NCBI RefSeq assembly: GCF_051020985.1
Contig: NC_135007.1
Coordinates: forward strand, 13,605,501 to 13,669,500
Direction of reading: 5' to 3'
DNA: 64,000 nucleotides
Origin: Nomia melanderi
Lineage: Eukaryota > Arthropoda > Insecta > Hymenoptera > Halictidae
Shown here: positions 1 through 12,415 of the stretch, one piece after another
Layout: every line of letters begins with the position of its first letter
Numbering within the stretch: the stretch's first letter is position 1
Program-made: the position numbers and the translations under genes
The notes under the pieces: generated by a model
The model's input: the letters and a program-made list of their open reading frames with translations, nothing else
Database searches by the model: none
Told to the model about the DNA's origin: nothing

Positions 1-3000
1 CCGTTGAAGAAGCCAATCGAAGATTTCTAGCCACAACCGATCGTTACGCGCGGCACCGTAATCATCCGAGCTCTCGATCATCTCGCGAAGAAAGTCCGCC
101 GCAGTTTTTCCGAGAAGACCATGAAATTATGTCGGAAGAAACCGCATAGCTGCGCTCGCCGCAGAACGCCGGGACCGCTTCGAATAGAATTTTATTGCTC
201 CTCGTTTTTACTCGCTCGCGGCTGCGCCATTCGCGAGGACCGGCGAGAGAAGTTCACGCTTTGCCCCCACCGTCGCGCGTACTTCGGAGCAACAGAATTC
301 TTTGAGCAATCGCCAGAACTTCGATGAGAACCCGTTCTTCGGGTTCGCCGAGGCTCTAACTCCGAATTTAGAATTTCCGTTGTGACCGTGTGGAAGCTCG
401 CGCGCGGAGATTGGAAAACAAATGTCCCATTGCCAGCGAGCACGTCTCCCCGCAAGGATGCGAGGAGATTTCAGGGTTACACGTCGGAAGAATTCCAACG
501 GACGGCGATGAGTCCGTCCGATCGCTTCGGATCGCCGTGTTTTCAACGGTTATTGTCTCTTTCGCGCGGACGAACGTCGCAGATTTTGGCACACGGACGC
601 GCGAGCGTGACACGCACCAATTATTTTCGATAGAACAAAGCTCGCGCCGAGAATTCAACGGTCGGCTCGAAATGTGCAGAACTTTTTTCAACGGGACAGA
701 TCGCGTTTCACTTTCCGCATCTTTCTTATCAGCAATAACAGGCCTCGGTCAAAGTTCGAATCGAATCAACGATGGTTTTCTTCCTGCGTCATCTCGCGAT
801 CGCGTTTCCTTTGTCGATAGCCACCGCGGCGGAAGTTTTGCCATCGGCGCAACGCACGCATAACAAACATCACACTTACGCTGATCCAGCGGTTTAAATT
901 GCCGATTCAATTACGAAATATTCCGGTTCACGCGTTGGACGGACACGTGACAAGACGGCTGTCGCGCCACGTTGCGTCTACTCTGTTTGTATACAAAAAC
1001 GATTCGGCGTAAGCGAGGCGAAACGAACGTGTGGACGGAGAAGAAAGAGGGGGGAAGAGAGAGAAACAGAGTGGTGGAACGGTGGAAGAGCCTCTTTTTC
1101 GGGCCAATTTTTGCGTAATCAAGCCGTCTGCCACGACGATCTATTTCGAGAGAACTGACCGTTTAAAATTGTCGCTGAAATGCCGTACATGTGTGTACTG
1201 AATCGTGTCGGGTAAAAATAACTCGGGTTGTTCTTCTCCCGCCGGCTCGTGGCAGACCGTAACGACGTGGATCTCTGGAATTGAAGGATCGCATGATTAA
1301 CGAGGTTAATATCCTCGGAAACCACGCCGCGCCTCGCGCGTTTCGATCGACGTTAACCCAATGCGGATAATCCCAGCCACGTTCCTTTTTGTTTCGCTAA
1401 CGTCTCCGGTCGGTTCACTGAAAAATCAGCGGAATGCACGCGCACTATAATCTCCAGCGTAATTTCCAAAGAACTCGTTTCATCCTCCTCTGAGTCAGAT
1501 GCACGTGTCCCTGATATTTCTCTGATAGTTCGCGTGCGCCGCCGATGTCTCGCATAAAATCTTACTCGGTTGAACGTTATCTCGACTGCCGCTTCGCTTC
1601 GGATTTGTTTGTCGCGAGAGATTTTTCAATCGGCTTCCGCGAAATGTTCGGAAGTTTGCGCCGAGCGAACAGGAGAACGAGATTTGCGTAAATTTGTCGT
1701 AGGAAACGATCGAGCGTCGTTTGTTTTGGGAGTTGATCGCGATCGTGTTTTCTCCTTAACGACCGGAGTCACGCGATTTGCGGATCCTTCGTAGAACAGG
1801 CTCAAAGTCCCGAGATTCGCGGCGTATCGTAGACATTGGAAGGAACATTCTGTTTCCATTGGTTCTATAATGACATTAATTAAATCACGACGCGAGCGTG
1901 TATCGTCGTTCCGAGTCTATCGTATCAGTCCGATTACGCAGTGCGTTTCCCGTGTTGCTCGCATAATTCGGTGCAGCTGCACTCGGCTTCGCATCTGCAT
2001 CGCGAAACGCGAGCCCCCGTTTCAATTAGATGCATTAGAACAAAGGAGTTCGACGTCGGATCAGAGCGAGACGATAGTGTTTCTATTTAGATCGGTTCGC
2101 GGACACGATTTGCTTATCGCCACGTGTTTAACATTGAGGCTTCGCGATCGAATGCACCGAGTATCGTAAGTACTCATGGTACAAAACATCGTCCAAGTGT
2201 AATGTACGAGGTGTAATCTCTAACTTGCAACAATCTAACGAAAAAATGAATGTCGATGACAGAAAATTCGAAAACAGTTTGTTTTCGTTACAAAGTCGAC
2301 GTCACTTTGAGGTTTACAAATGGGAAGAGATATTTTTTACCATATTGTAGAGGGCATCGAGACGAATTCAAAATACACATTAGATGTATGTTTACTAACA
2401 TATTACTCGATTTATGACAGTGGAAATGTTAAATATTTAGCTTCCGTCGTATTTGACTCTAAGACGGTTCAAACGTTGTACGAGCGACAATAATAGGGTT
2501 GACTAATACTTGGATAGCACTATTTCCTCAGTACGAGTGCATCTGATAGAGATATAATTGCATTGTTTAATTTCGAGTCATGCAACAAAGTCCGCGTATC
2601 ATAAACATTGGCCTGATCAGTGTCCTCATTCTTTAAGCAGAACAACCGTGAAACATCGAGGAGGATTCTGCGCGTGAGGATCGAGCAGATCAGATTCGCA
2701 AGAGGCAGTTCGCTTTAAAATCTCACTCTCATTAAGTTAGATCGTTACCTCCGAGTACGAGGACTATAACCTCAGGAGCAGCGAACGTAGCTTGCCAGTT
2801 TAAACGAAAGATGGCAATATTTAACCGTGTTTGGATAAATTATTTCGTACCAGGGGCAGATACACTCTTATCTTCTGTACCGTTAAAATCGCCGCGCGTT
2901 TAGCTATGTAAGCTAAAGATAATGAGTACCGTCTTAATCCAGAGGTCTATCCATCGGAACAATCTTTTCTTTCCAGTGGTGTTTATCAGTAATTGGAACG

Positions 3001-3500
3001 ATTTCTGCGAACAATCTACACAATCGTGCATCAAAGATACCTATTTCGCAGGTGTCTTCAAGGCAATCTACAGTTACTCACTCGATTGAAATTTTCAGAA
3101 ACCGAAGGGGAAGAACTTATGAAGTAGTAAAATGAATATAAAGCGAACATACGTATAATGTTGCATAATTGATGCCGAAGACATTGTTGCGGGTGCCCAA
3201 TTCAGTGCACGCAACAGTGTGCTTACATAATTGAGCATTAAAATATGATTTACCTTGTAGAGACAGAGGTTTTTATTTCAGAAATGAAAAGATCATAGGG
3301 ACGTAAAACATATGCAATGAATGAACGGGCGGAAAAGAGACGGAGAAAGGGAAAGAGAGAGGGCGAGTAAAGTTTCGTGACAGAGGTCGCGATTAGACGC
3401 TTACTCATATGTAGTAGGTGCTACGAATTTTGCGTTGAACGTACTCGATGCACACCCATTGACTGTTTATAGTTTACAACAAATGATTTAAGGTATCGCG
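1..3500. other. upstream non-coding region, no gene recognised
   Basis: The first 2.2 kb is moderately GC-rich and its open frames on both strands are arginine/serine-rich shadows with no family resemblance and no plausible splice chain. From about 2.2 to 3.5 kb the base composition drops to the AT-richer level of the following genes. I see no transposase, RNA gene or repeat array here. It may belong to the intergenic space, or to an intron of a gene beginning outside the window. Confidence 0.5.
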
Positions 3501-3530
3501 AAATGTTTTATGATTACGACCCGTTCGAGG

Positions 3531-3540
3531 TATATAAAAA
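3531..3540 (+). promoter_or_regulatory. possible TATA box upstream of the TBC1D15-like gene
   Basis: A good TATA-type sequence (tatataaaaa) lies about 230 bp before the start codon of the Rab-GAP gene, at a distance that would leave a 5' leader of roughly 200 nt. A perfect 6-bp stem with a 4-nt loop (tacccg/cgggta, 3602-3617) would fall inside that leader. Housekeeping genes often lack TATA boxes and the surrounding DNA is AT-rich, so chance occurrence is quite possible. Confidence 0.25.
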
Positions 3541-3768
3541 TCAGCAGGAAATTTGTCCTGTTCACGTCCGTGACCAAAACAACATCAAAAAGACACGGCT
3601 ATACCCGTAAGCGGGTACACGTAGTTGCATGATTGCGTGAGTGAGTCAACAGACAATAGAATAGAGTAAGAGAGGACGAAGTAAACTTGCAGGACAGTAG
3701 AAGGGATGCGTCGAAATACGGTCGTAACTCGCTTACCCTGCTAATTTACGCAGAAGTGTATAAACGAA

Positions 3769-6585
3769 ATGTCTGAGCCCATGGAGCAAGGAAAGGTACG
3801 TACCTTTGTACACCTATGCGAACTAAATATCACGCTCTGTCAGATTTTGTGAATGACGTACCCCAAACATGTAATCACATGCGATTCCTATAGTTTGTCA
3901 ACAAGACCCTTGGCGACTTCTGTGTAGCTATACAGACGTTAAGAGTCATTCGTTTGTATCTCTGAATCGGTAATATGTTGTTGTCATCGTGCGATTGTGG
4001 ATAAAATGATTTTGCCCCATTCGTTTAATGACGTCAGCGAGGTTATGTTGCTGTTAGTTTCATTGCTGTGGATTCCTCTTTGTTACTCGTTGGCTTCTAT
4101 TTGCGTTCTTCTTTAAGTTATTTAGGATTATTAGGATGTAAGTTGAATAATCTGATTCTGTGATTCTAATAGGATCTATGCATTCACACCGGAGTTGTAT
4201 TGCGAAAAGCAAACACAAGGGAAGATGAAGTTCATAGTCTAGGAACATTAAATATTGTTGAATATGTAAGCAGATCTTATACTATGAAATACTGTTAATA
4301 CCTGCAGATAGTTTGTAATATCTTCTTCCACATTCGCAGAGTTTTGGAAAATGCATAGAATGGAGATGTATAGAGGATTCTGTGGTGTCTGAGAATCAAG
4401 ATCAGGATTCCGAATGGTCTTTGGTGAACACTCATACCAAACGAACTTGTTCTTCGTCACAGGGACCAGATTCCCTAGAACACACAAGAATTGTCAGAAT
4501 TTTATTCTCAGACTTGAACTCCTTTCGTATAAATCATGGAGGGGAACAGCTTATATTTATGCAAAAGGATGGAACCACTTATGTTGCCTTTTTCCAATTA
4601 TCTAATGCAGAAAGTTTTGTAAATTCTTTAAAAGGGTTCATTAAGTTTATAAAGTCTCGTACAAGTAGAAATTTGTACCTTGTAGTAGATGAGGTGCAGA
4701 GTGTGTTGACTAAATCATTTGCCGAATTAGATATATTTCAAGAAAATACTTCAGATTATGTTTGGAAATTTGTAAAAAATTTACATAATCATCCATATGA
4801 AACAACAATGGAGGCATTCAGTAAATTGGCTGATATTTGGTGTAAGTATACAAAACCAGCATATGGTAACTTTTATATCATATTAAACTTTTGAAATTAT
4901 ATACTTACTTGCAGTATACAAAGAACCAGCTAAACGTACGGTTGAAGATGAACTTGTTGATATATTCAATCAGTCGTTGCCTATCGATGTGCCTCATCCA
5001 CCAATATCCGTAGATTCTGGAGAGGAATACGAAGTAATTGGAGAGCATGGACTGGGTGTGGTATTACCACCACGACCATCTTGCCCGAGAGGTACAATGA
5101 ACAGTCTTGTATGAAATCATTTTATCTAAAATCTACAAAATTTGCGTGATTATGATAGGTGCACCATTGTCGCAAGAACAATGGAACAAATACAAGGACC
5201 CAGAGGGGAGAGTTTTAAATCCTGAAGAAGTAAAAGAAATCATTTTTCGCGGGGTTCGTACAACCTGATTTAAATCTAAATTTTATTGTCGCAGATTGGT
5301 ATTTGTAAGAAATCAAGCAACGGTTAAAAATTTACAGGGTATCGCTCCGTCGTTGCGATTCGAAGTATGGAAGTTTCTATTAAATTATTACCCATGGCAT
5401 TACACACGTATTGAAAGACACGAACTCAGAAAAATAAAGACTAAAGAATATTTCAGGATGAAATTTCAATGGATGTCCATGACTCCCTTACAAGAAAGTA
5501 ATTTCTCCGATTATCGAGATCGAAAAAGTTTAATAGGTAATGGATGCAAGTGTGCACAAGTAAATAAGCTTACTTGTACGATATAAATTGTACCGTAAAA
5601 ATTTCAGAAAAAGACGTTAATAGGACGGACAGAACGCATCCGTATTATGCGGGTGATAACAATCCACATTTAGCACAATTGCATGACATTCTTATGACAT
5701 ATGTAATGTACAATTTTAATTTGGGTTACGTTCAAGGAATGAGCGATCTTCTCAGCCCTATTTTATGTTTAATGGAAAACGAGGTAGACGCGTTTTGGTG
5801 TTTTGTTGGGTTCATGGAGAAAGTGGTATGTTTAATATCTTCTATCTCGAAGAGTAGCTTTTTATACAGAACATTTAAGAATAAAACAATTATATATGAA
5901 ACAGAGCACCAATTTCGAAATAGACCAAGCTGGTATGAAGGCCCAATTGTGCCAATTGTATACATTGTTGAGCACCATAGATCCACAGTTAGCAACCTAT
6001 TTGAGTAAACATGATTCAGGAAACATGTTTTTTTGTTTCCGATGGTTATTGGTTCTATTTAAACGAGAATTTAATTCGATTGACATAATGAAATTATGGG
6101 AAGTACTGTGGACTGATATTCCTTGTAAAAATTTCCATTTGCTCCTATGTACAGCCATATTGGATACGGAGAGGAGTATACTTATGGAAAATCGCTATGG
6201 ATTCACAGAAATACTGAAGGTAAGCGTATGGAATGAAATAGTTCCGTGGTTATTCAGTAATTAACCCTGACATTATTAACAGCATATAAACGACCTTTCG
6301 CTGCACATCGAGTTACAACGGACGTTATCGAAAGCGGAGGGCATTTATAGACAACTAATTTCTATAGCGGACCAGCTACCCGATAACGTTCGTTCGATAA
6401 TTGGACTCGAACGTTTAAATAAAGTGCCAGCTAACAGAGCTGAGGACGTTGCAGCTTCTGGTGAAAATGTCCAAACTAACGGGGCCGATTGTAGTTCTAG
6501 AAGAAATAGTATGGAAAGTGACAATGTTACGTTGGGAGATAACGAGGTGTCCTTTGAAAAGGGATTAAATCTATCGTACATGTGA
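3769..6585 (+). CDS. TBC1D15: TBC1 domain family member 15/17-like Rab GTPase-activating protein
   Basis: Coding exons read as 3769-3795, 4173-4265, 4340-4841, 4915-5091, 5159-5253, 5338-5536, 5608-5825, 5905-6219 and 6283-6585. All join in frame through GT-AG introns to give 642 residues, close to vertebrate TBC1D15. The N-terminal part (about residues 12-215) matches the DUF3548 Rab-binding region, including GVVLRK and ECIEW-like GKCIEWR. The TBC domain spans about 298-520. Its arginine finger IEKDVNR (R370) and glutamine finger YVQG (Q407) are both present, so it should be an active GAP. The family acts on Rab7 and links mitochondria, lysosomes and autophagy through Fis1; that role is family knowledge, not seen here. 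The 93-bp second exon is easily missed, but it supplies the conserved N-terminal strand. The donor after exon 5 (gttcgt) is weak. The C-terminal 60 residues are Asn/Ser-rich and unconserved. TBC1D15 and TBC1D17 cannot be told apart in insects. Confidence 0.93.
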
Positions 6586-7202
6586 GACCAGGACCGGTCG
6601 TTCATTATGATTTGAGGACCGTGTTGTGCACCGCAGTCAATTTTACAAGAACTACACTTTTAAAGAAACGTTTGTAGTTCTGCTTTACGGCGAGAACTTG
6701 CCCGTTGCTCGTTCGGAACAGTGCAACGAACCAAATTTTGACTCCCAATGAACTTTGTCGCGTGCGAGCGATGCTTTGTATGAAATACGCATATTTTACG
6801 AAAATGTCACGAACGCCGTGGACTTTTCGACTTGTTCAGATCGGAACGGTAATGTTTCGGTCATCGAATTTGCAACTTTACCGAGTAAACGTGATATATT
6901 ACCTCCAATTTACGAAGTTTTAGTGAAAACTACTGTTAGTAGCGTTGAATTTTGAGATATTTATGAAATTCACTGTAATTACGAAGAGATTATAGACGCG
7001 CATACTTAGCGAGTAAGAGGTAGTTTCGTACAAGATTGTACTCGTCTTAACCATACCTTTGATGCACGTTGAATTCGAAGTAATGTGCGGGAACGATACA
7101 CAACGTATTTTCACTTTAACTGGTCGTGTCATTTTCACTTATGTTCAAGGTGTCTTTTCCAGATGTTTGTATAAAACGGGTTAGACACTGCTGTATATTT
7201 CT

Positions 7203-7208
7203 AATAAA
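7203..7208 (+). terminator. poly(A) signal of the TBC1D15-like gene
   Basis: A canonical AATAAA lies about 620 bp after the stop codon, which gives a 3' UTR from 6586 to roughly 7225. It is the first canonical signal downstream of the stop that I noticed. It leaves about 270 bp to the next start codon, so that gene's promoter must be short. Confidence 0.5.
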
Positions 7209-7478
7209 AATCATCCGTTTAATCTGTGACGGACACGCTTTGTTCTTTACGAATCACCTGCAGGACTAACGTTTAACATCGATAATCGATGTTTGAAATT
7301 GTACATTGTTCACTTTTGAAGTCGATACCTTTATTACGACTGCGCGATAGATCAAACATGTTTCTGCTGCGTTTCTTCGGTTGACGTTTGGTGGTGTTCT
7401 TCCTGTGATTAGGTGGAAATATAAACAACCTTCGTGTATTGACATAAATGCCCTTCGTCGATGGTATAACGGTAAGGT

Positions 7479-8276
7479 ATGGAATTCTCCACAGTAAAAC
7501 GTAACAGAGGTCGAAAAAAGAGACGGAATTTGAAAAAACGACGCTCTGAACAGGTAAAGTTTGAGGTTAGATCTACGAAACGTCGAAGGTTTACTTCAGA
7601 ACACACGGATATATTTGCTAAAGAAAGATTTATATCCAACACTATGCATGCTAATTCTTTCTGGGAGAATTATATGCTAGCTCAAGCATGGCAGAACAGG
7701 TTAGTACGTATGTCATTCTCAAGTTGGTTGAAGTTTACGTATCTTCATGTTTAGGTAAGCTAGCAGAATTTTAATGGTTTCAGACACAGTGTAACATGGT
7801 GGAGGACTCGTTGTTTAGCATTAGAATTCGAGAATAGAATGTTAAGAGAAAAGTTGAGATCCTTGGCTAGTCAGAATACCCAAAAGTCTTATTATACGCA
7901 GAGGAACAAACATCACGAGGATCAGCAAGTAGCAGAGGAGGATGAGACAGGTTCTACAGAAGACAACGAGAACTTGGAGTTTCATGTGAACGAAGATATG
8001 TTGAACTTTTTGGAACAGAGCATGAAGCATAAGATCGAACTGAAGAAGAAACGCGACGCTGAATTGTCCGCTGAACAAGAGGAGGAAAGGAACAAAGACG
8101 AATGTATTCAAGGTGGAGCTGCGTGGGTACAGGCGAGGAATACCAATGCAAAATTATTGTACGGCGAAGCTAGTGCTACAATATTAGCAATGGAAACTGC
8201 CCTCCAGACTACAGTCGATAGACACAAGGATAAAGCGAAGCCACAATTGTGGCCCATTATCCCTTTGAAACCATAA
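7479..8276 (+). CDS. Gemin8: Gem-associated protein 8 (SMN complex subunit)
   Basis: Two exons, 7479-7699 and 7784-8276, join across an 84-bp intron in phase 2 (codon aga, R74) to give 237 residues; human Gemin8 is about the same length. The N terminus is very basic (RGRKKRRNLKKRR, later TKRRR) and could be a nuclear localisation signal. Residues about 60-90 (FWENYMLAQAWQNR..WWRTR) correspond to the conserved Tyr/Trp-rich segment with the AMAW motif in vertebrates. A Lys/Glu-rich likely coiled coil follows. The C terminus ends LWPIIPLKP, nearly identical to the WPVIPLKF end of the vertebrate protein, and is preceded by an LYGEASATILAMETALQ stretch equivalent to LYGDSAAKIQAMEAAVQ. Gemin8 bridges SMN to Gemin6/7 during Sm-ring loading on spliceosomal snRNAs (family knowledge). 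The chosen ATG is the first that opens this frame. Two upstream ATGs near 7448 and 7463 are in short leader frames. Confidence 0.92.
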
Positions 8277-8536
8277 ATTCTAGGATAAGGTATTATTTTA
8301 TAGTTACAGATATTTCAATATGTATTTTATGTATAAATACAAAAACGCCTTTTTTTCACCTATATTCCCAATTAGTATTCCTTATCATTTATCCAATGAT
8401 TCCGCGTGGGTTCATCTTGTCTCTGTATTGACGACGGAAGATGACGCTACGTACTCCTTTCTCGCTTGATACGTATCGCTGTTCGCGTCCGATATGGGAA
8501 CGGGGACGACGCGAAACTGAAAATGCGAAAGATATC

Positions 8537-8542
8537 AATAAA
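8537..8542 (+). terminator. poly(A) signal candidate of Gemin8
   Basis: An AATAAA occurs 260 bp after the Gemin8 stop codon. No other gene begins nearby, so it is the most economical transcript end; other AT-rich variants lie closer to the stop, around 8320-8340. Confidence 0.45.
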
Positions 8543-8818
8543 ACCGTACGCATTCAGGTTCGACGTTAAAGAAAAACGTGATGTCGTTCGAAAATTGTTT
8601 ATCAAGTTATCTCGTAATTAACGAACTCGAGGATCGACCTTGTCCGCGAAATATTCACTTACTTCGTATTCGCGACAGCAATAAAATTGGACAACTTAAA
8701 TTAGCCGTAAAAAGTTGAAATGCGGCGACAGTTACGAGTCGTTCTCATAAAATACACGAAATTATCTTCCGTCTATGAGATTGAATTGACTCGTAATTTA
8801 TAAAGCATCGTCTAAGGG

Positions 8819-8912
8819 GTATATATATATGTATCTATATATATATATATATATATATATAGACATATAGATATATATATATATATACATATGTGTATAT
8901 ATATATACACGT
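8819..8912. repeat. AT dinucleotide microsatellite
   Basis: An interrupted (TA)n tract of about 90 bp with occasional G and C substitutions. It lies just downstream of the compact gene pair, near the point where base composition turns GC-rich. Confidence 0.95.
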
Positions 8913-9097
8913 ACATACACGGAGTTTAAAAGAGTCGAGATTGAAGTCTCCACCAATCGTGCCAGGGGCAATATCAAGTTATTCTTCTCAGCGGAGTCGT
9001 GTACCAGCGAGGCAGTCATAAATGACACCTCTCCTATGAAATATACCGGTAGAAGCAATTAATAGCTAATCTAAACGACCGTGCAATTATGTCCACA

Positions 9098-9146
<49 letters not shown>

Positions 9147-9171
9147 AATAATATTATTATAATTATTATTA
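9098..9171. repeat. ATT trinucleotide microsatellite
   Basis: About 45 bp of near-perfect (TTA)n is followed by a partly inverted TAA/TTA mixture, so the tract can fold on itself. It lies in AT-rich intergenic DNA. Confidence 0.95.
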
Positions 9172-10823
9172 CCCGAATGATAAACAATCAATCGGCAATG
9201 TCGCGTTATTCTTTATTGACTCGGAATAGTTTGCAGGAATAATAAGTAACGCGATATACATAACCACGATTATTTGTGTACGAGGAGGGCGTCCATAGTT
9301 AATGATATAATATTGGTATACGACGAAAGGAGCGGATCGAATAGGATAGATGAGAAAAGGTGTCTTCAGATTTAAGACAGATGCCCGGAAGATTACACGA
9401 TTACGCGGCGCGAGGATTCACGCGCCTCGGCTTTATCCGCGCGAGTCACTTTCTTTTTACTCGAATATAAAGAAGACGAGGATGCTAATCTCTCTCACGT
9501 TTTCCTTTATATTCCCCGATAATTCTTTCAGTAGAAAATAGAGGCTTCACCGATCTCGTGGTAGGTTCTCGATAAGGGGCACCGTTTCAAAAGGCGATTT
9601 CGAGAAAAGTATCCAGTTTGATCGTGGATCGACGGGGGAAATAAATATTCTTGTTCTGTATCGAAGATAGATTAGAAAAAGGCAGGCGAGAGAGTTTCTC
9701 GGACAGTCTGTTATCTCTCGGTCGATCCGCTGACACGGTCTATGGAATTCTGGAACCAGTTCGAGAGGCTCCAACATCGATACTTCGGCCCAGAGAAAGC
9801 CCCTAATTATCGGGATAACGCGCGTCGCGTTGTCGATACTGGTTACGTATCGGGTCCCTCCACCTATTCTTATAATCCCCGAGGATTTTCGGATGATTTG
9901 TTCCCGTTGTTCACGGCCGATGTGGTATTCCGTTCCGATTTGACGAAATGGGGCGAGGAAAGGCGCTATCCCCAAGGTTTTTATTAGCATACAGAATTTT
10001 TCTCCCGATCAACTTTTACGAAGATTCAAGTTATCGATCGACACGTAGCTCTTTTTCTCGATTTGTAACAAACCGGTCGTACCTACGCAAAGCGGGCTGA
10101 GTACGTACGAGAGGCGTTTTATATCCACCAACAACTTTCATTTAGATCTTTATCGATTAACTTTCACGGTATACTCGCATATTGCTCTTTATTGCCTCAG
10201 TCTTGACATTCTCGACGCTTTCCCGTGAACGCGCGGCAACAGAGATTTCAGGTATTAACTTTTCAGAATTTTTGTTGTTACCCCCCTCCCCTCCCCCTCC
10301 GCCCAACCTTTTCATCGCGTCTACACGCGTTTACTGGAACAATCGATTCCGACGATTTCACGATAGATCCGAGGTAGAACGCTTTCGATGCAAATTGAAA
10401 CTAACGAGCGATCTTGCCTATCTTTCGCTGGAAACGAAGCTGTCCGTGGTACACGCTCTTACCGTACATTATCGAGACGCGAGAGCAGTCAGAAGAATTT
10501 CTCTCGAATCTTCCGGTTTCGTGCTTTCATTCCCGAGGCGAGTAGATACAGTTAAGTGGCGACGCGCGGATTTTTTGTTCACGCGGAATTTCGAGTCGCG
10601 CTCTTGAATCGTTCCCCGCAGCATTCGCGGTCTCGTTGGAGCGTTTTAAGGTCTGCCTTTCGTGCAACGCGTCAAGATAGAGTGGGGCCGCAGCGGGTGA
10701 AGAGGAGAGGAAAGTGGAGGGAGCTTACTTCTTATTGGGATCGCGTCATTAGCGGATCGAGCAAGCACTACAAGTTCGTATCGAAGATTGAAAAGTGCAA
10801 GATTTTCGAGACGAGCGGCGCGG

Positions 10824-10945
10824 CAAGGACGAGGACAAGGACGAGGACAAGGACAAGGGTGAAGGCGAAGATAAAGATGAGGGGAAAAATGAAAACGAAG
10901 AGAAAGATGAAGATGAGAAGGAGGACGAAGAAGATGACGAAGATA
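10824..10945 (+). repeat. purine-rich GAAGAC/GAGGAC-type repeat
   Basis: Degenerate hexamer-like purine repeats, with almost no pyrimidines except C in a periodic position. In one frame they translate to runs of Asp, Glu and Lys. The protein-like appearance is a product of the repeat. Confidence 0.8.
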
Positions 10946-11799
10946 CCGAAGTACCTACCACCGTTCGCCTTATTAGGCATCATCCTCTCTTCCTCCGTCC
11001 TTTCTACCCCTCTCGGTCCCTTTCCTTGAGCTCTTAAAATCATGGCTGCACGTAACCGTCTACTGATTATATGGATTCGGCGATGATTTCTGATGATGCC
11101 CCCGACCCCCGAAATGGTAAAATAATACAGTGTCGTCTCCTAGCCTGGACCCTTTCGGTCCTGTGGGCCGGTTCGTTAGCGGGACCTTGGCGCGAGGCAC
11201 CCTGTCATTATGCGGCTGGTCTCCATCACCCCCACCAGTTCCCAATTTTCAGTGCCCCTCTACCTATGCCCCACCGAAATCTCTTACCTCGGTTTCTTCG
11301 CTTTGCTTCGTCTTTCCAGTCATCCCTTTTTTCTTGCTCCATTACTCGACATTCGTACTGTTCCGCCGCGAACGTCGACAGGGAAGCGGAAAGGTGGCGG
11401 GTCGGGTTATAGACGACCGCCGCACGTTTCCTTCGGCGCTTTTTTTTCTTCTTACTCGAAAGCGGCGTTTGACGGGTGAACAACGTCGACGTAGGTAGAG
11501 GAGTTATGCGGTCTATCGGATTTCGCGCATTTCACGGATGCAAGGAGAGGTCGATCGAAGAAAGGGCAAAAGTCGGCGACGCTCGAGCAACGAAGTTATC
11601 TATCGAGTTCTCAAATCCGCGTCTCGAAATCACGTTTTTTACGAAATTCGAGCGCGAAACTCTAGAGCCGCTCACGACTACTGCGGACATTCGAAACTCG
11701 TAACTCGATCGCGCTCGGCCCGGCTGGCATCATCGTTGCGCCTCCGCTCGCAAGAAATGTAGTTACTCTTCTTTGTCTGCTCCCTCTCCTTGTGCCCTT

Positions 11800-11843
11800 T
11801 TTCCTTCTCTTCCTTTTCCTCTTCTTCCTCCTCCTCCGCCGCC

Positions 11844-11874
<31 letters not shown>

Positions 11875-11940
11875 CTTCTTCTTCTTCTTCTTCTTCTTCT
11901 TCTTCTACTTCATCATCGTCTTTGTTTTCTTTTTCTTCTC
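11800..11940. repeat. CTT trinucleotide repeat in a polypyrimidine tract
   Basis: A pyrimidine tract with a pure (CTT)n core of roughly 60 bp at 11846-11906. The mirror-symmetric purine/pyrimidine asymmetry is the kind that can form triplex DNA. Confidence 0.95.
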
Positions 11941-12330
11941 GTGAGTTGAATTTTTTTCGGTGAACAGAGGCAATCCTTTTCCCACTATGTCGTTGCGAGG
12001 GGAGGGAGGTATCGTGAAAGCGACGAAGGGTAAGACAGGGAGGGCGGGATGATAGGGCACGCCGGAAGGCAACCGTTCCCGAAACCCCCGTGTTCTTTCA
12101 GAAAGTTCGCGGTCTTTCATCTGGGAACGAACGACTCGCCGTTGGAAGCAAGTTCGGGTGTAGGTGGCCCTCGCGACCAGTAATCATTTCGCTTAATGAC
12201 GAGAGCTTTGTCGGCCTCCCGTTCTCCTCTCGCCCTCTCGTTCCTCTGTCTCCCTTTTTCTTTCTCCGGTCTCGGATTATCGCGGCGCGTTCTTTCTTCG
12301 TATAACGCGGCCCACTTTGCCTCTTTTCGT

Positions 12331-12361
12331 TTCTCTCTTTCTCTCTCCCTCTGTCTCTCTT

Positions 12362-12397
<36 letters not shown>

Positions 12398-12415
12398 CGT
12401 CCCTCTCTTTCTTTT
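12331..12415. repeat. CT dinucleotide microsatellite
   Basis: Interrupted (CT)n of about 85 bp, with the longest pure run at about 12370-12397. (GA/CT)n tracts of this type are GAGA-factor binding sites in insects and may matter for chromatin near the dachsous promoter; that role is inference. Confidence 0.9.

Noticed and set aside
5295..5304. 10-nt microexon between gcag and gtaaga in the Rab-GAP gene
   Set aside because: Including it would break the frame, and the direct join 5253/5338 gives the conserved FRGGIAPSLR.
7448..7470. Upstream ATGs as the Gemin8 start
   Set aside because: They lie in other frames that end quickly; the ATG at 7479 leads directly into the continuous conserved frame.
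9547..9990. Overlapping 147-codon (minus) and 81-codon (plus) frames
   Set aside because: Both read more like protein than most shadows, but neither matches a family, has a splice context or has a poly(A) signal nearby. It could be revisited with transcript data.
10795..11037. Acidic Lys/Glu/Asp-rich 80-codon frame
   Set aside because: It follows the period of a purine simple repeat exactly.
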